A stretch of 64,000 nucleotides of DNA from Planctomycetota bacterium (GTDB lineage Bacteria; Planctomycetota; Phycisphaerae; Phycisphaerales; SM1A02): NCBI GenBank assembly GCA_003671055.1, contig QWPV01000001.1:72582-136581 (forward strand). Direction: 5' to 3'. Position 1 is the stretch's first letter. Each line of letters opens with the position of its first letter. The notes beneath the pieces were generated by a model. The model saw only the letters and a program-made list of their open reading frames with translations, was not told where the DNA came from and searched no databases. Shown here piece after piece: positions 17,451 through 26,929 of this stretch. The position numbers were made by a program, and so were the translations under genes.

Positions 17451-18656
17451 ATGCCCACTCGCCCAACCCACCCTGCGACCGATTGCATTCACGGCGGACA
17501 ACACCCCGACCCCTCAACGGGCGCGGTCATGCCACCCATCTTCACGAGTTCCACATTCATTCAAGAATCGCCAGGTGTCCACAAGGGATTCGAATACTCG
17601 CGAAGCCACAATGTGACGCGCTTTGCGTTTGAACGATGCCTCGCGTCGCTCGAAGGCACGCAACTAAGCGAAGACGATGAGCGCACGATGGGTGGATTCG
17701 CGTTCGCCTCCGGACTTGCATCGATCGCAACAGCGCTCGAACTCGTTGACGCGGGCGACACCATTCTCTGCATGGACGATGTGTACGGCGGCACGCATCG
17801 ATTGCTCAATCGTGTGCGCAAGCGAAGCGCTGGCTACAAAGTCGTGCACGCGGATCTCAGCAACACTGCGCTCGCGCAGGAGATCATCAAGAGCTCGAAA
17901 CCAAAGATGGTGTGGCTTGAAACGCCGACCAATCCAACGCTGAAGCTCGTCGACATTCGCGCAGTGTGCGCGGCCGCTCGCGAAGCAGGCGCGATCTCGG
18001 TCGTCGACAACACCTTTGCAACACCGATGCTCACGCGTCCACTCGCACTCGGTGCTGACATCGTGATGCACTCCACCACGAAGTATGTTGGCGGCCACTC
18101 CGACACTGTCGGCGGCGCGCTCGTGACTGGATCGAAGCCACTCGCGGAACAACTACGGTTCTTGCAGAACGCGATTGGCAGTGTGATGGGACCGTTCGAT
18201 GCGTATCTCGGATTGCGCGGACTCAAGACGCTGCATGTGCGCATGGAACGACACTGCGCGAGCGGACTCATCCTCGCACAGCGACTCGAAGCGCATCCAA
18301 AGGTTGCGAGCGTCGTGTATCCAGGGCTGAAGAGTCATCCGCAACACGCGCTTGCTTCAGAACAGATGCGCTTTGATGGCGCGCCCGCATTCGGCGGCAT
18401 GATCACGATCTTCCTCAAGGGCGGCATCGCAGAGAGTCGACGATTCCTCGAAGCCGTGCATCTTTTCGCGCTCGCTGAAAGTCTCGGTGGAGTCGAGAGT
18501 CTTATCGAGCACCCAGCCATCATGACGCACGCGAGCATTCCAGAAGCGACGCGAACACAACTAGGCATCAGCGATTCCCTCGTGAGACTCAGCGTTGGTA
18601 TTGAACATGTCGAAGATCTGTGGAAGGACCTTGAGCACGCGCTTGCGAAGGTCTGA
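17451..18656 (+). CDS. Cystathionine gamma-lyase / gamma-synthase family PLP enzyme
   Basis: A 401-residue Cys/Met-metabolism PLP enzyme. The Schiff-base lysine is Lys211 in MHSTTKYVGGHSD. Other family markers are FASGLASIATAL, DDVYGGTHRLLNRV, LETPTNPTLKLVDI and the C-terminal ESLGGVESLIEHPAIMTH. Lying 8 nt after cystathionine beta-synthase, it most likely cleaves cystathionine to cysteine, completing reverse transsulfuration. The gamma-synthase direction cannot be excluded from sequence. There is an insertion near residues 70-82 (TQLSEDDERTMGG) where relatives are shorter. Confidence 0.9.
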   Translation: MPTRPTHPATDCIHGGQHPDPSTGAVMPPIFTSSTFIQESPGVHKGFEYSRSHNVTRFAFERCLASLEGTQLSEDDERTMGGFAFASGLASIATALELVDAGDTILCMDDVYGGTHRLLNRVRKRSAGYKVVHADLSNTALAQEIIKSSKPKMVWLETPTNPTLKLVDIRAVCAAAREAGAISVVDNTFATPMLTRPLALGADIVMHSTTKYVGGHSDTVGGALVTGSKPLAEQLRFLQNAIGSVMGPFDAYLGLRGLKTLHVRMERHCASGLILAQRLEAHPKVASVVYPGLKSHPQHALASEQMRFDGAPAFGGMITIFLKGGIAESRRFLEAVHLFALAESLGGVESLIEHPAIMTHASIPEATRTQLGISDSLVRLSVGIEHVEDLWKDLEHALAKV

Positions 18657-18676
18657 TTCCGCACTAGTGTTGTGGT

Positions 18677-19624
18677 ATGCAAGTGACTCGAATCTCACTC
18701 CTCGTTCTGAGTGTGCTTGCGATGCGCGCATCGGTGGCGCTCGCACTCGACCCACCAGCGGTTATGCAACCGAGCCTCCTTGCAGGTCCGCCGACGCAAT
18801 CACAAGCGCCTGCAACACCGTCCTTGCTCGAGCCATCCTTTGATCGTGCGTTCGAGCACGTCACGGGAGAAGTTGGAATCGTCGCAATCCTGAGACTCGA
18901 GTTGACGCCCGCGCAGCGCGAAATCGTGATTCAAATCGCCGAGGAGCGGATGGTTGCATTCAATCAAGTCGCAAAAAAGTCGTACGGGAAACTGATCGCG
19001 CTGCAGGGATTTGAAGAACAACTGCAGGGATCCGCGCGTGAGAAAGTTTCTGCCAGCATTGCGCTGCTGCGCGCCTATCTCGCAACTCGCACGATCATTC
19101 ACCGCGAAAGCGCGCTCGATGCACTTGCCGCGACCAATGCATTCGACGACGCACAACTCAGCACAGCGCGAGCGATGGTGACGGCGTACGAGAAAGCACT
19201 CCGTACGGAGCTCACCCTCGCAACGCCAAACCTCGCGGGCGACGAACTCGATCGACGGGTCTACCTCGCGACGCTCGGCGACATCCTCAAAGACAATCTC
19301 GAGCTCGACGCAAAAATGGGAAGCGAGGAGTTCGACGCCTTCAGCAGCGCGATCGAACTCACGCCCGTGCAAGAAGAGCGCGTCAAGATGCGATTCACGC
19401 CCGTTGCCGTACAAGAGTTCCTCGGCAATCGTGTCCCTTTGCTCACGCGCGTTCGAGCCCTTCTTGAAGTGAGCCGCGAACTCACCGCTTCGCAGCGCAA
19501 GCTCGCGTGGAAGTACATTCACGAGAAGGAACGCGCAGTCAACGATTCACGCAAGGATTCACGCAAGGATTCGGCTGAGGATGCGATGAGCGTCCCTGCG
19601 CCCGCGCCGATGATGTCAGAGTGA
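18677..19624 (+). CDS. Secreted protein of unknown function
   Basis: A 315-residue protein with an apparent signal peptide (LLVLSVLAMRASVALA, cleavage near residue 24). A Pro/Gln-rich stretch follows, then an all-helical, charged body. LELTPAQREIVIQIAEERM and LEVSRELTASQRKLAWKYI look like LTxxQ-type helices of periplasmic Spy/CpxP-like proteins, but similarity is weak. Near the C-terminus the heptanucleotide-rich repeat GATTCACGCAAG is duplicated, giving DSRKDSRKDS. It starts 20 nt after the transsulfuration gene and may share its transcript. Its stop overlaps the stop of the convergent operon by 9 nt. The function is unknown. Confidence 0.6.
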   Translation: MQVTRISLLVLSVLAMRASVALALDPPAVMQPSLLAGPPTQSQAPATPSLLEPSFDRAFEHVTGEVGIVAILRLELTPAQREIVIQIAEERMVAFNQVAKKSYGKLIALQGFEEQLQGSAREKVSASIALLRAYLATRTIIHRESALDALAATNAFDDAQLSTARAMVTAYEKALRTELTLATPNLAGDELDRRVYLATLGDILKDNLELDAKMGSEEFDAFSSAIELTPVQEERVKMRFTPVAVQEFLGNRVPLLTRVRALLEVSRELTASQRKLAWKYIHEKERAVNDSRKDSRKDSAEDAMSVPAPAPMMSE

Positions 19625-20377
19625 GACGTTCCATCGACCCTCACGCCACCACGCGATCTTTGGATCCACACGGAAGAGCGCGCCGAGATCCGAAACGTCG
19701 ATTTCCACAAGCGGCGCGCCGCTCGTGATCGCGATATCAATCGACAGCGGTCGTGGTTGCGGCATGAGGAGTGCAGCTTCAAGCAACAACATTCGGCGAA
19801 GCGCAGCGTTGTCGAGGACAGGACGAGTTCCTCCGCGAAGCGTCCGACACTCTCGTTCGAATCCCTCGCGTCCGCCAGGAATCATCGCGTCGTATTCATC
19901 GAGCAATGACTCCGCACTCGCAGCGCGAATCGTCGCGAGCGCGACTTGCCCACGCCCGATGCGGTAGTACGAGAGCGCACGCGAAAGCGCGAGTGCCTTG
20001 GATGGTTCGATGCCGCCAGCGCCACTCACATACTGCGTACCACCAAGGAGGGCAGCTGCGGCTTGCATGCGACGCTTCTCAAGCGGCGTCGACGCGAGCG
20101 ATGCGCGACCAAGTGCGGCGCTGCGCGCGAGTCGATCGCGATCAAGGGCGCCAGCGAGACCGAACAATTCACGCGCAAGTTGACGCTCTGCTTCGTTGGT
20201 TGCTGCGTCGGCAACTTCCTCGCCGAGCAGAAAGTAATCGAGTGGCCGCGTTGGATCGAGAGCCTCGAGCCTCGCATCCCAGCGCGTGGGCGCTGACGCC
20301 GAGACGCCGAGCGCACTCGGAAACATGCAGAAAAGCACTGCAAGACAAGCGATTCCTGTGTGTCGCGCCGTCATCAT
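19616..20377 (-). CDS. Small secreted protein, last gene of the ExbB/ExbD/VWA operon
   Basis: A 253-residue protein with a signal peptide (GIACLAVLFCMFPSALG, to about residue 30). The rest is mostly helical (RLEALDPTRPLDYFLLGEEVADAATNEAE and similar), suggesting a short TPR-like or alpha-solenoid module, and ends in a beta-rich tail. I do not recognise the family. Its ATG overlaps the stop of the 1006-residue membrane protein by 4 nt (ATGA), so it belongs to the same translationally coupled series. It overlaps the convergent secreted-protein gene by 9 nt and closes the operon. Confidence 0.65.
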   Translation of the reverse strand: MMTARHTGIACLAVLFCMFPSALGVSASAPTRWDARLEALDPTRPLDYFLLGEEVADAATNEAERQLARELFGLAGALDRDRLARSAALGRASLASTPLEKRRMQAAAALLGGTQYVSGAGGIEPSKALALSRALSYYRIGRGQVALATIRAASAESLLDEYDAMIPGGREGFERECRTLRGGTRPVLDNAALRRMLLLEAALLMPQPRPLSIDIAITSGAPLVEIDVSDLGALFRVDPKIAWWREGRWNVSL

Positions 20378-23300
20378 GGTTCATCCTCACGATGTGTGAC
20401 TTCCGCTTCGATGTTCACTGTCACCACTCGAGCAAATCCGATCATCGTCGCTGCGAGTTGGGCGGACGCACTCTGCGCGTTGCTGCGTGCGAGTGCTGTA
20501 TTGGCAAGAATCTCGCGAAGTGCGGGAGTTGCACTCGGACGCCGCGCCGCTTCGATCGCTGCAGCTTGTTCAACGAGCGACGCTGCGTCCGCAACTGCGC
20601 GTTGCAGCGACCCTTCTGCAAGTCCGCGTCGTGCAATGCGAAGTCTCTCAAGCTCAGCCGGAGCAGCGGGAAATGGTTCCGTCAGAAACCGGTCATCCGC
20701 AGCGACTCGCACCGCGCCGCCGAGCGCTGCGATCGAACCATCAAGCGTGACTGGGATATCCATGAGCAGAATGCTCGGCGCATACAGGACTGTGATCGCG
20801 TTCGCGCTGCCCATCACGCGCATCGACATGCGATCCACCGCCGCATCCGCGCTTGACTCAAGCGAAAGTATTCGCTCCACCAACGCCGCGCGCGCAACCG
20901 GAATCCAATCGCGACCAGTGAACTCTCGATTCAAGAGTGCTGCGAGAAACGCCGCCGCCTCTTCGCGCGGCTTCTGCTCAGCGAGTGCATCAAGCACCGC
21001 GAGCAAGACGGTCTTCCCACTCGCGAACTTGTCCGCAATCGCGCCCTGCGCAGCGCGTCTTGTGTCACTTGCGTTGCCAGCGAACGCCTCACGCGCAAGG
21101 ACTTCCGCATCGCGTGGACCGAGGTCGCCTGTGGCGGGCATCGCACGCAACGACGCGATGCGCTTCTGTCGTTCATCCGCATTCAACCCAGGCCGTGTGA
21201 ACTCGTCAGACCATGCACCGTCGGATGAACCTGAAGGCCGCAAACCACTCTCGCCGGCAAACGGTGCTTCAAGCGCACGGCGATCAAGTTTGAGCGCTTC
21301 GCCACTCGCACTCAACGCACGCCCTGCATCTGCAGCCTTTCCCGCGTCGAACAGTCGAACAGCGTGCACGACTTCAAGCGCGCTCTCTGCAATCGCAAGC
21401 GACTCCACATCGTCATGCGTTGTTTCAAGCTGCGCGGAAAGCGTCGCGATCGACGTTCGAATCAGATCGAGCGTGCTGCTCGCGAGGGCGAGGTTTTCCC
21501 CCTGCTCACCCGATTCTGCTTTCGGCCACGCGTCGAGAATCCGTCGCAAAGCAGCATCGCGGCGCAGCGCATTCGCATCAACAGGCAGCACCATCTCTGG
21601 CGAGAACCACGCGATGCGATGATTCCGATCAAGCATGCTCGTGAGTACCCACAGCCGAGTGGCTGCAATCGCGGGATTCGCAAACCACGAGCCGAACGCG
21701 GTGCGCGCCTGATCGCCAGACACGCCGCGGTTCGACCAGTCGATATCCGTGATCAATCGACCAAGGGCATCGCTCGCGTCATTCTGCAAGTCAATCGGCG
21801 CAACGTTGAGGAGGATCGCCTCAATCGCAATGAGACGCGCGCCTTCACGCAATTTCGCATTCTCACTCGCGGCGTCCACTGCTTCAAGCCAGCGTGACCA
21901 ATCATCGAGCGTCACTGTGGCAAGTCCTGTGGTCGTCGCATCCGCAAGCGCGTGCGCACTGTTCGAGAGACTCGCAATCGCGGCGTAGTTGAATCGCTGC
22001 GTCGTGACGGACGCTGGAATCGACACTCCATCTCGACGCAACGCTTCACGCGCTGCACTCGCGACATCTGCTTCGATCTTCGCATCTCGCACGATCTCCG
22101 CGAGAAGGCCTGCAGCCAAGGCGTTTCGCCACACACGATGCCATGGTGCGACAGGCTCGAGCAGCGCGTCTGACTCAGGAAGTCCATGCACCGCCAGTAC
22201 CAGCGCGCGTGCAGACGCTTCGCCCTTCACATACTGCGCGACTTGCAGCGTTGCCTGGATGAACTCCGTTCGAAAAGCACCTGAGACCGCCCACGAGATT
22301 CCTGCCTCACGCATCACCGTCGCAAGATCAGCGGCATGTTTACCACTCAAGCGACCGCCGTTGGTTGAGATCGCGCGACTTAGTAGATCGAGTTCGGTCA
22401 GGTACTCCGGCCATTTCGCGGAGAGTTGAAGCGCAACTGCAGGCGTCGCGCTCGACGCAAATCCAGGCGCGCGCGAGTACTTCGCCGCGTTCGCGAGTGC
22501 TTCGATGTTCGTATCTGGCGGCGCGAACTTTTGCGCGAGCGCTGCAGCGGCTCGCTCACGCTTCGTCGAATCGTCGTCGATTGCTGCGATCGTCGGCAGA
22601 GGCATGCTGCCGCCCGTTGCACTGTTCCCATCAACACCAGACCCACGCACAATCATCCACACGAGCGCAAGTGTGCAGAGCACCGAACCAATGCCGAAGA
22701 AAATCGCGAGTCGTAAGATCGACCACGGTGACCGACCTTGCATGTCATCTGTGATCGAGCCGCCGATGCGATCCATCACCGCTTCGACCGCGCCTGGCTT
22801 CTGCGGTCGACTAGCGTGTGCGCGCTCGGCGGAGACACCGATCGCAGCCATATCTTTTTGCAGCGCCGCCGCACCGCCATCGCGCATGAACTTTGCGAGA
22901 CCAGCAACTACGCGCTGCAGCCCCTCGTTACTCACGCCATGTTCAGCAGCGATCGCAGCGAGTTGCGCGGCCGTCTTCGGATTCCAACCGCCACCGCTCA
23001 CGAGGATCGTGAGGACCACGCGATCAAACTCCGTGAGGTTCTCTTCTGTCACTCCCGCGCGCGGCCGCGTCGGCGTGAATCCCGCAGCATTTTGGCCTGT
23101 TCCCGCGCCGCGTTCGATGCGTAACTTCGCCAACGGATGCACGGGCGCGAGGCTCGGTTCTCGCATCAACGAAAGCTCAAGTTCAACCTCGCGTGCGTAG
23201 GCTTCGAGTTGATGAATCGCGCGCGCTGCATCAGGCGAGTCCGCATACGGATGCGCGCGCACCTTCGCGATGAGCCGTGCAAGCGCGGCTTCGACCGCAG

Positions 23301-23394
23301 CATCCGTTGTTGTTCCTGCTCCAACGCCAAGCACACCGCGCGCGCTTCGATCACTGCCGATCTCGATGAATCGATCAAGTGGTGTGAGCTTCAT
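20374..23394 (-). CDS. Large single-pass membrane protein of the ExbB/ExbD/VWA operon
   Basis: A 1006-residue protein. Residues 1-225 are cytoplasmic-looking and include a helical, winged-helix-like part (FDRVVLTILVSGGGWNPKTAAQLAAIAAEHG). One transmembrane helix lies at about 226-249 (SILRLAIFFGIGSVLCTLAL). About 750 residues of helical, solenoid-like sequence follow, presumably periplasmic. No enzyme motif is visible. The ATG overlaps the preceding TPR-like gene by 4 nt and its own stop overlaps the next gene by 4 nt. A topology spanning the inner membrane suits a scaffold that connects cytoplasmic and periplasmic parts of the ExbB/ExbD complex; this is inference from position and topology only. 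Confidence 0.7.
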   Translation of the reverse strand: MKLTPLDRFIEIGSDRSARGVLGVGAGTTTDAAVEAALARLIAKVRAHPYADSPDAARAIHQLEAYAREVELELSLMREPSLAPVHPLAKLRIERGAGTGQNAAGFTPTRPRAGVTEENLTEFDRVVLTILVSGGGWNPKTAAQLAAIAAEHGVSNEGLQRVVAGLAKFMRDGGAAALQKDMAAIGVSAERAHASRPQKPGAVEAVMDRIGGSITDDMQGRSPWSILRLAIFFGIGSVLCTLALVWMIVRGSGVDGNSATGGSMPLPTIAAIDDDSTKRERAAAALAQKFAPPDTNIEALANAAKYSRAPGFASSATPAVALQLSAKWPEYLTELDLLSRAISTNGGRLSGKHAADLATVMREAGISWAVSGAFRTEFIQATLQVAQYVKGEASARALVLAVHGLPESDALLEPVAPWHRVWRNALAAGLLAEIVRDAKIEADVASAAREALRRDGVSIPASVTTQRFNYAAIASLSNSAHALADATTTGLATVTLDDWSRWLEAVDAASENAKLREGARLIAIEAILLNVAPIDLQNDASDALGRLITDIDWSNRGVSGDQARTAFGSWFANPAIAATRLWVLTSMLDRNHRIAWFSPEMVLPVDANALRRDAALRRILDAWPKAESGEQGENLALASSTLDLIRTSIATLSAQLETTHDDVESLAIAESALEVVHAVRLFDAGKAADAGRALSASGEALKLDRRALEAPFAGESGLRPSGSSDGAWSDEFTRPGLNADERQKRIASLRAMPATGDLGPRDAEVLAREAFAGNASDTRRAAQGAIADKFASGKTVLLAVLDALAEQKPREEAAAFLAALLNREFTGRDWIPVARAALVERILSLESSADAAVDRMSMRVMGSANAITVLYAPSILLMDIPVTLDGSIAALGGAVRVAADDRFLTEPFPAAPAELERLRIARRGLAEGSLQRAVADAASLVEQAAAIEAARRPSATPALREILANTALARSNAQSASAQLAATMIGFARVVTVNIEAEVTHREDEP

Positions 23395-26060
23395 GGCGTT
23401 GCTCCTCGCGTCGTTCCTTGCTTCGAACGCACTTCTATCTCAAGCGCCTCGAACCGCTCTTTCCAAAGACCTGGCCCGAGATCCGCGTGCAACTTTCGAT
23501 GCTGCTCAAGCACCGCAGCGCTGCGATCTGCATCAATGAGCAACAAGACTCGCGCGAGGTCGTACTTCGCGGCAAACCAAGGCTCTGTTCGAGTTGCCAA
23601 CCCACTCACGAGCGACTTGAGATGGCCAACCGCGACTTCATGCGCGCCAGACTTCTCCGCGAACAACGCCGCTGATTGCAGAATGCCCGCCTCGCGATTC
23701 CCTGCATCAATCAACACCTGCGCAATCTGCAGTCCACGCTTGGCATCCTCGCTCGACGCACTCGACAACACCATCTCCTTGCGAGCATCAAGCAACACGC
23801 GCACGAACGCCACATTCGCGGGCGATTGCGCCGCCTTCTCAAGTCCGCCCTCTCGGAGCAAGAGCGCTTCTGCTGCGCGTACTGAAGTCGCGACAAACGC
23901 GCTTCTTCGCGGATCGTCCTTCGCTGTTGCGCGCCGCGCGATCTCTGCGCCACGCAGTGCGAGCCGAAGCCCTGCATCCGCCCACAGATCGGTCGCGCTC
24001 GGCAATTCAAATTGCGCGAGTCCGCTCTCGACTAACTCCCACTGGTTCTGCATGATCGCCAACTGCAATCGTCGGTACGCCAACTCTTCGCGCGCCTCTG
24101 CGAGTTCGAATTCGCCGCGCGCGACAGACGCATCGATGGCTGTCAACAGTGACGCAGCGAGCGCGGTGTCCAAGACTTCGTTCGCGAGCGCGACTTCAAG
24201 CGCCTGTCGCGCAATGCCCACACTATTTCCGGGCAACCCTTCAGCAGTTGGATCAATCGGCAGCGAGACAAGCACGCCGATGTATCGACGCCCAAGCGCA
24301 GTCCGCTCAGTCGCAACTTTCGCAGCGCGGAAATTTCGATAGAGCGCGCCGAGCGCCGCACGACGCGACGAGTCGAAGGATGGATCGGTGCTCGGCACCG
24401 ACAACAATTTCTCGACATCCGCAGTGGATGGCGTGGAGTCCGTCTGCACTCTGCGCACCATCAAGTCGACCACGCGTAACGAAGCCGGGAAACGCCGAAG
24501 AAATCCATCGCTCAGCAGCGCGATCTCCGCTTCAAGCGCGGTGCGCTCCGCACCACGCATCGTTCGCGCATACTCATCAAGACATGCGATCGAAGCCCAC
24601 GCTGCGTCTTCTCCGCGCTCTCCAGTGAGGTTTACTGCGACTTCTTCAAATGCCTTCGCTGCCTCGCGATATGCACGCGCGCCACGAAGACTCCACGCTC
24701 GCATGAGTTTGCAACCATCTCGTGCTTCGGGATAGCCGTCGACATCCGCAGCAGCAAGCGCTTCTTCGAGCGCATTGAGCGCTTCGCGATTTGCGCGGAC
24801 AACATTTTCGAGCGCACTCGTATCGACGCTCGATCCTTGCTCTTCCGCGAGGAGTCGCGCAGACTCATACGCGGTGTCCGTAGCGCGCGCCGTGTCGTAC
24901 TGGGAGAGCGACGCAACGTAGCGCGCGACGAAGCCATCGCCTTCGAGTCCGCGACCACCGAACTGCTCGACGATGTCGCGCACTTGCGCGAGTTCTCGCT
25001 TCGTCGCAAGTTGCGCAAGGGCTTCACGCGCAAGTGCGAGTGCGGCACCATCATTGGTGGTATCGCGAAGTCCGCCCGCAGCTGCGACGCGATACCACGC
25101 CGTTGCAGTGCTGTCTTGAGACGCAAGTGCTTTGAGCACCGTACGCGCACTTGCCCAATCTTTCGCACGCACTGCAGCAGCGAGTCGCCATCCATCGAGC
25201 CGAGCCCTCGTCGCTTCAAAGGTTGTGGGCTCTTCGAGAAGTTTCAACCAACGCGATGCTTCACCGTAACCTTGCGTCTCCGCTTTCGCGAGTCCAAGTC
25301 CGAGCAACGCCGATGCGAATGCTTCTTCGCCACGCAAATCCATCGAGACTTCCGCGGGTTCGAGTCGACCGTTGCGTGCGCCCGCGATCTCCGCAAAGAT
25401 TGCAACGGAAGCTTCAGCCTCTGCGCGCGACTCACTCAAGAGGCACTTGTACAAGTGCGCCCAGCCGAGCAGAAACCTCGCGTCAGAAGCGATCTGCTCG
25501 ACGCGTTGAATATCCTGACGCGCGAGATCTTGCGTGAGGCCAACCATCGAATCGATCCGACGGTCGAGGTCACTCGCTCGTTGCATCGACTCCTTCTGCA
25601 ATCGTTCAAGCGTGGGAATCGCCAACGCGAGTTCGGCAAGCGCAAAGCTCGCCGACTCCGTGGGCAATCGCACTGCGGCACGAAGATCCTCCGCGATTTC
25701 CGCGGCGCCACGGTAATGCGCACGAGCGATCGCGAGATCAAGTCGATGCGTTGCGTCGCCAAGACTCTCTTCGAGTGCGCCATTCGCGCGTGCGACAAGC
25801 GCCGCGCGATCCTTCCCTCGCACCGAGAGATCGAGCAATCGCACATAGGTCGATGCCAATCGTTCGCGGACTCGCTTGAGTTCGTCGCCGGTGGATTGCT
25901 TCGTGAGCAATTCCAGTCGCGTGGCAAGAAGTTCATCAAGCGCGTGTGCTTCGAGCCAGTCCGCGAGTTCGTCACCACGCGCCGAGCCCACGCACATCAC
26001 GCAGACCATGCTCGCCACTGCGAGGAATCGACGCGAGGAATGGAACAACTTCTGTTTCAT
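23391..26060 (-). CDS. Secreted alpha-helical repeat (TPR-like) protein
   Basis: An 889-residue protein with a signal peptide (FLAVASMVCVMCVGSARG, to about residue 29). The rest is a long series of amphipathic helix pairs rich in Ala, Leu, Arg and Glu, with TPR-like spacing (for example AEDLRAAVRLPTESASFAL and SALLGLGLAKAETQGYGEA). It is probably a periplasmic protein-binding solenoid. Its ATG overlaps the stop of the second exbD by one base (TGATG), and its stop overlaps the next start by 4 nt. In Tol/Ton-like systems TPR proteins often bridge to the outer membrane, but here that is only a suggestion. Confidence 0.7.
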   Translation of the reverse strand: MKQKLFHSSRRFLAVASMVCVMCVGSARGDELADWLEAHALDELLATRLELLTKQSTGDELKRVRERLASTYVRLLDLSVRGKDRAALVARANGALEESLGDATHRLDLAIARAHYRGAAEIAEDLRAAVRLPTESASFALAELALAIPTLERLQKESMQRASDLDRRIDSMVGLTQDLARQDIQRVEQIASDARFLLGWAHLYKCLLSESRAEAEASVAIFAEIAGARNGRLEPAEVSMDLRGEEAFASALLGLGLAKAETQGYGEASRWLKLLEEPTTFEATRARLDGWRLAAAVRAKDWASARTVLKALASQDSTATAWYRVAAAGGLRDTTNDGAALALAREALAQLATKRELAQVRDIVEQFGGRGLEGDGFVARYVASLSQYDTARATDTAYESARLLAEEQGSSVDTSALENVVRANREALNALEEALAAADVDGYPEARDGCKLMRAWSLRGARAYREAAKAFEEVAVNLTGERGEDAAWASIACLDEYARTMRGAERTALEAEIALLSDGFLRRFPASLRVVDLMVRRVQTDSTPSTADVEKLLSVPSTDPSFDSSRRAALGALYRNFRAAKVATERTALGRRYIGVLVSLPIDPTAEGLPGNSVGIARQALEVALANEVLDTALAASLLTAIDASVARGEFELAEAREELAYRRLQLAIMQNQWELVESGLAQFELPSATDLWADAGLRLALRGAEIARRATAKDDPRRSAFVATSVRAAEALLLREGGLEKAAQSPANVAFVRVLLDARKEMVLSSASSEDAKRGLQIAQVLIDAGNREAGILQSAALFAEKSGAHEVAVGHLKSLVSGLATRTEPWFAAKYDLARVLLLIDADRSAAVLEQHRKLHADLGPGLWKERFEALEIEVRSKQGTTRGATP

Positions 26061-26473
26061 CAGCGGAACGGCACGTAGGTCACATTTGTGTAACCCGCAT
26101 CATGCGCGGCTTGCACCGCGCCAGCAGCGAATCCGAAATCGACACCATCTCGCACGCGGACGAACACACTGTCTTCCGGATTCAGCGCACGGAGAGCGAC
26201 CGTGAGTGACTCTTTGTCGCCGTAGGTTCCGCCGCCGACACGATAGAGCCGCGTGCCATTTTCCTGCACCACGTCAATGTTCTGCAATTCAAGGTCCGTG
26301 CGCTTCTCGCTGCCCTGCTGTGTTGCGAGTTGAGGATCAAGTTGCGCCTCTTGCACCACCGCAGATTGCGTGAACAAGAAGTACCCGAGCAGCAGAAATG
26401 TCGCATCAATCATCGCCGCGAGATTAATCTCGGGTTTACGGTCGCGCTCGGATCCTCGTCGCTGGAATCTCAT
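26060..26473 (-). CDS. ExbD/TolR-family protein, second copy
   Basis: A 137-residue ExbD-like protein: a short cytoplasmic N-terminus, one transmembrane helix with the conserved proton-path Asp (EINLAAMIDATFLLLGYFLF), and a periplasmic domain ending FGFAAGAVQAAHDAGYTNV. The Asp that carries protons in ExbD and TolR is kept. The helix has extra aromatic and glycine residues compared with its upstream partner, and the linker is Gln-rich. The ATG overlaps the stop of the first exbD by 4 nt. Two non-identical ExbD subunits alongside one ExbB recall the Myxococcus Agl and Gld-like motors, although the precise role here is unknown. Confidence 0.88.
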   Translation of the reverse strand: MRFQRRGSERDRKPEINLAAMIDATFLLLGYFLFTQSAVVQEAQLDPQLATQQGSEKRTDLELQNIDVVQENGTRLYRVGGGTYGDKESLTVALRALNPEDSVFVRVRDGVDFGFAAGAVQAAHDAGYTNVTYVPFR

Positions 26474-26898
26474 TTCGCAGATCCCTCCGTCGCGACCCGA
26501 ACCGCCTGCACGCCTGCTCGCGAGAGACGCTCGAGCACCTCGTTGATGACCTCAGTGCGCGCAGCACGATCCGCGCGAATGAGCGGTCGTAACTTCGCAA
26601 CTCCGCCTTCAGTGATTGCCCCTGCCTCCGTCACGAGTTCGCCAATGCGGTCGAGCGACACAGGTTGTTCATTCACGAGAATGCTCCCGTCTGCGAGCAC
26701 ATTCAACACAACCCCAGCTTGCGCCTTTGCATAATCCTTCTGCCCAGGTTCCTTGGGAAGCGCTACGTCGGTACGCGCTAGTTGCGCCGCTTGACCAGTC
26801 ACAAGAAAGAAAATGAGCAATTGAAAAACGATATCGATCAGCGGTGTCATGTCCACCACTGCGCCGCGGAAGGAGTTATTGCGAGGAGCAAATCGCAT
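26470..26898 (-). CDS. exbD: ExbD/TolR-family protein, first copy
   Basis: A 142-residue ExbD-family protein. The N-terminal helix DMTPLIDIVFQLLIFFLVTG carries the essential Asp in LID. A periplasmic domain of about 100 residues follows, with the LVNEQPVSLDRIGELV strand-helix-strand typical of ExbD. ATG 26896-26898 is preferred, with GGAA 7-10 nt upstream; an in-frame TTG at 26910 would add four residues. exbB ends 31 bp upstream. The stop overlaps the second exbD by 4 nt. It should form, with ExbB, the proton-driven stator of the operon. Confidence 0.9.
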   Translation of the reverse strand: MRFAPRNNSFRGAVVDMTPLIDIVFQLLIFFLVTGQAAQLARTDVALPKEPGQKDYAKAQAGVVLNVLADGSILVNEQPVSLDRIGELVTEAGAITEGGVAKLRPLIRADRAARTEVINEVLERLSRAGVQAVRVATEGSAK

Positions 26899-26929
26899 CG
26901 TGCGTTCCAATCACTACTGCTTCGAATCG

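Noticed and set aside
20360-21622. 420-codon plus-strand frame in the ExbB operon
   Set aside because: It is Ser/Arg/Ala-rich antisense sequence opposite a minus-strand gene that is fully overlapped into its operon; no start signal.
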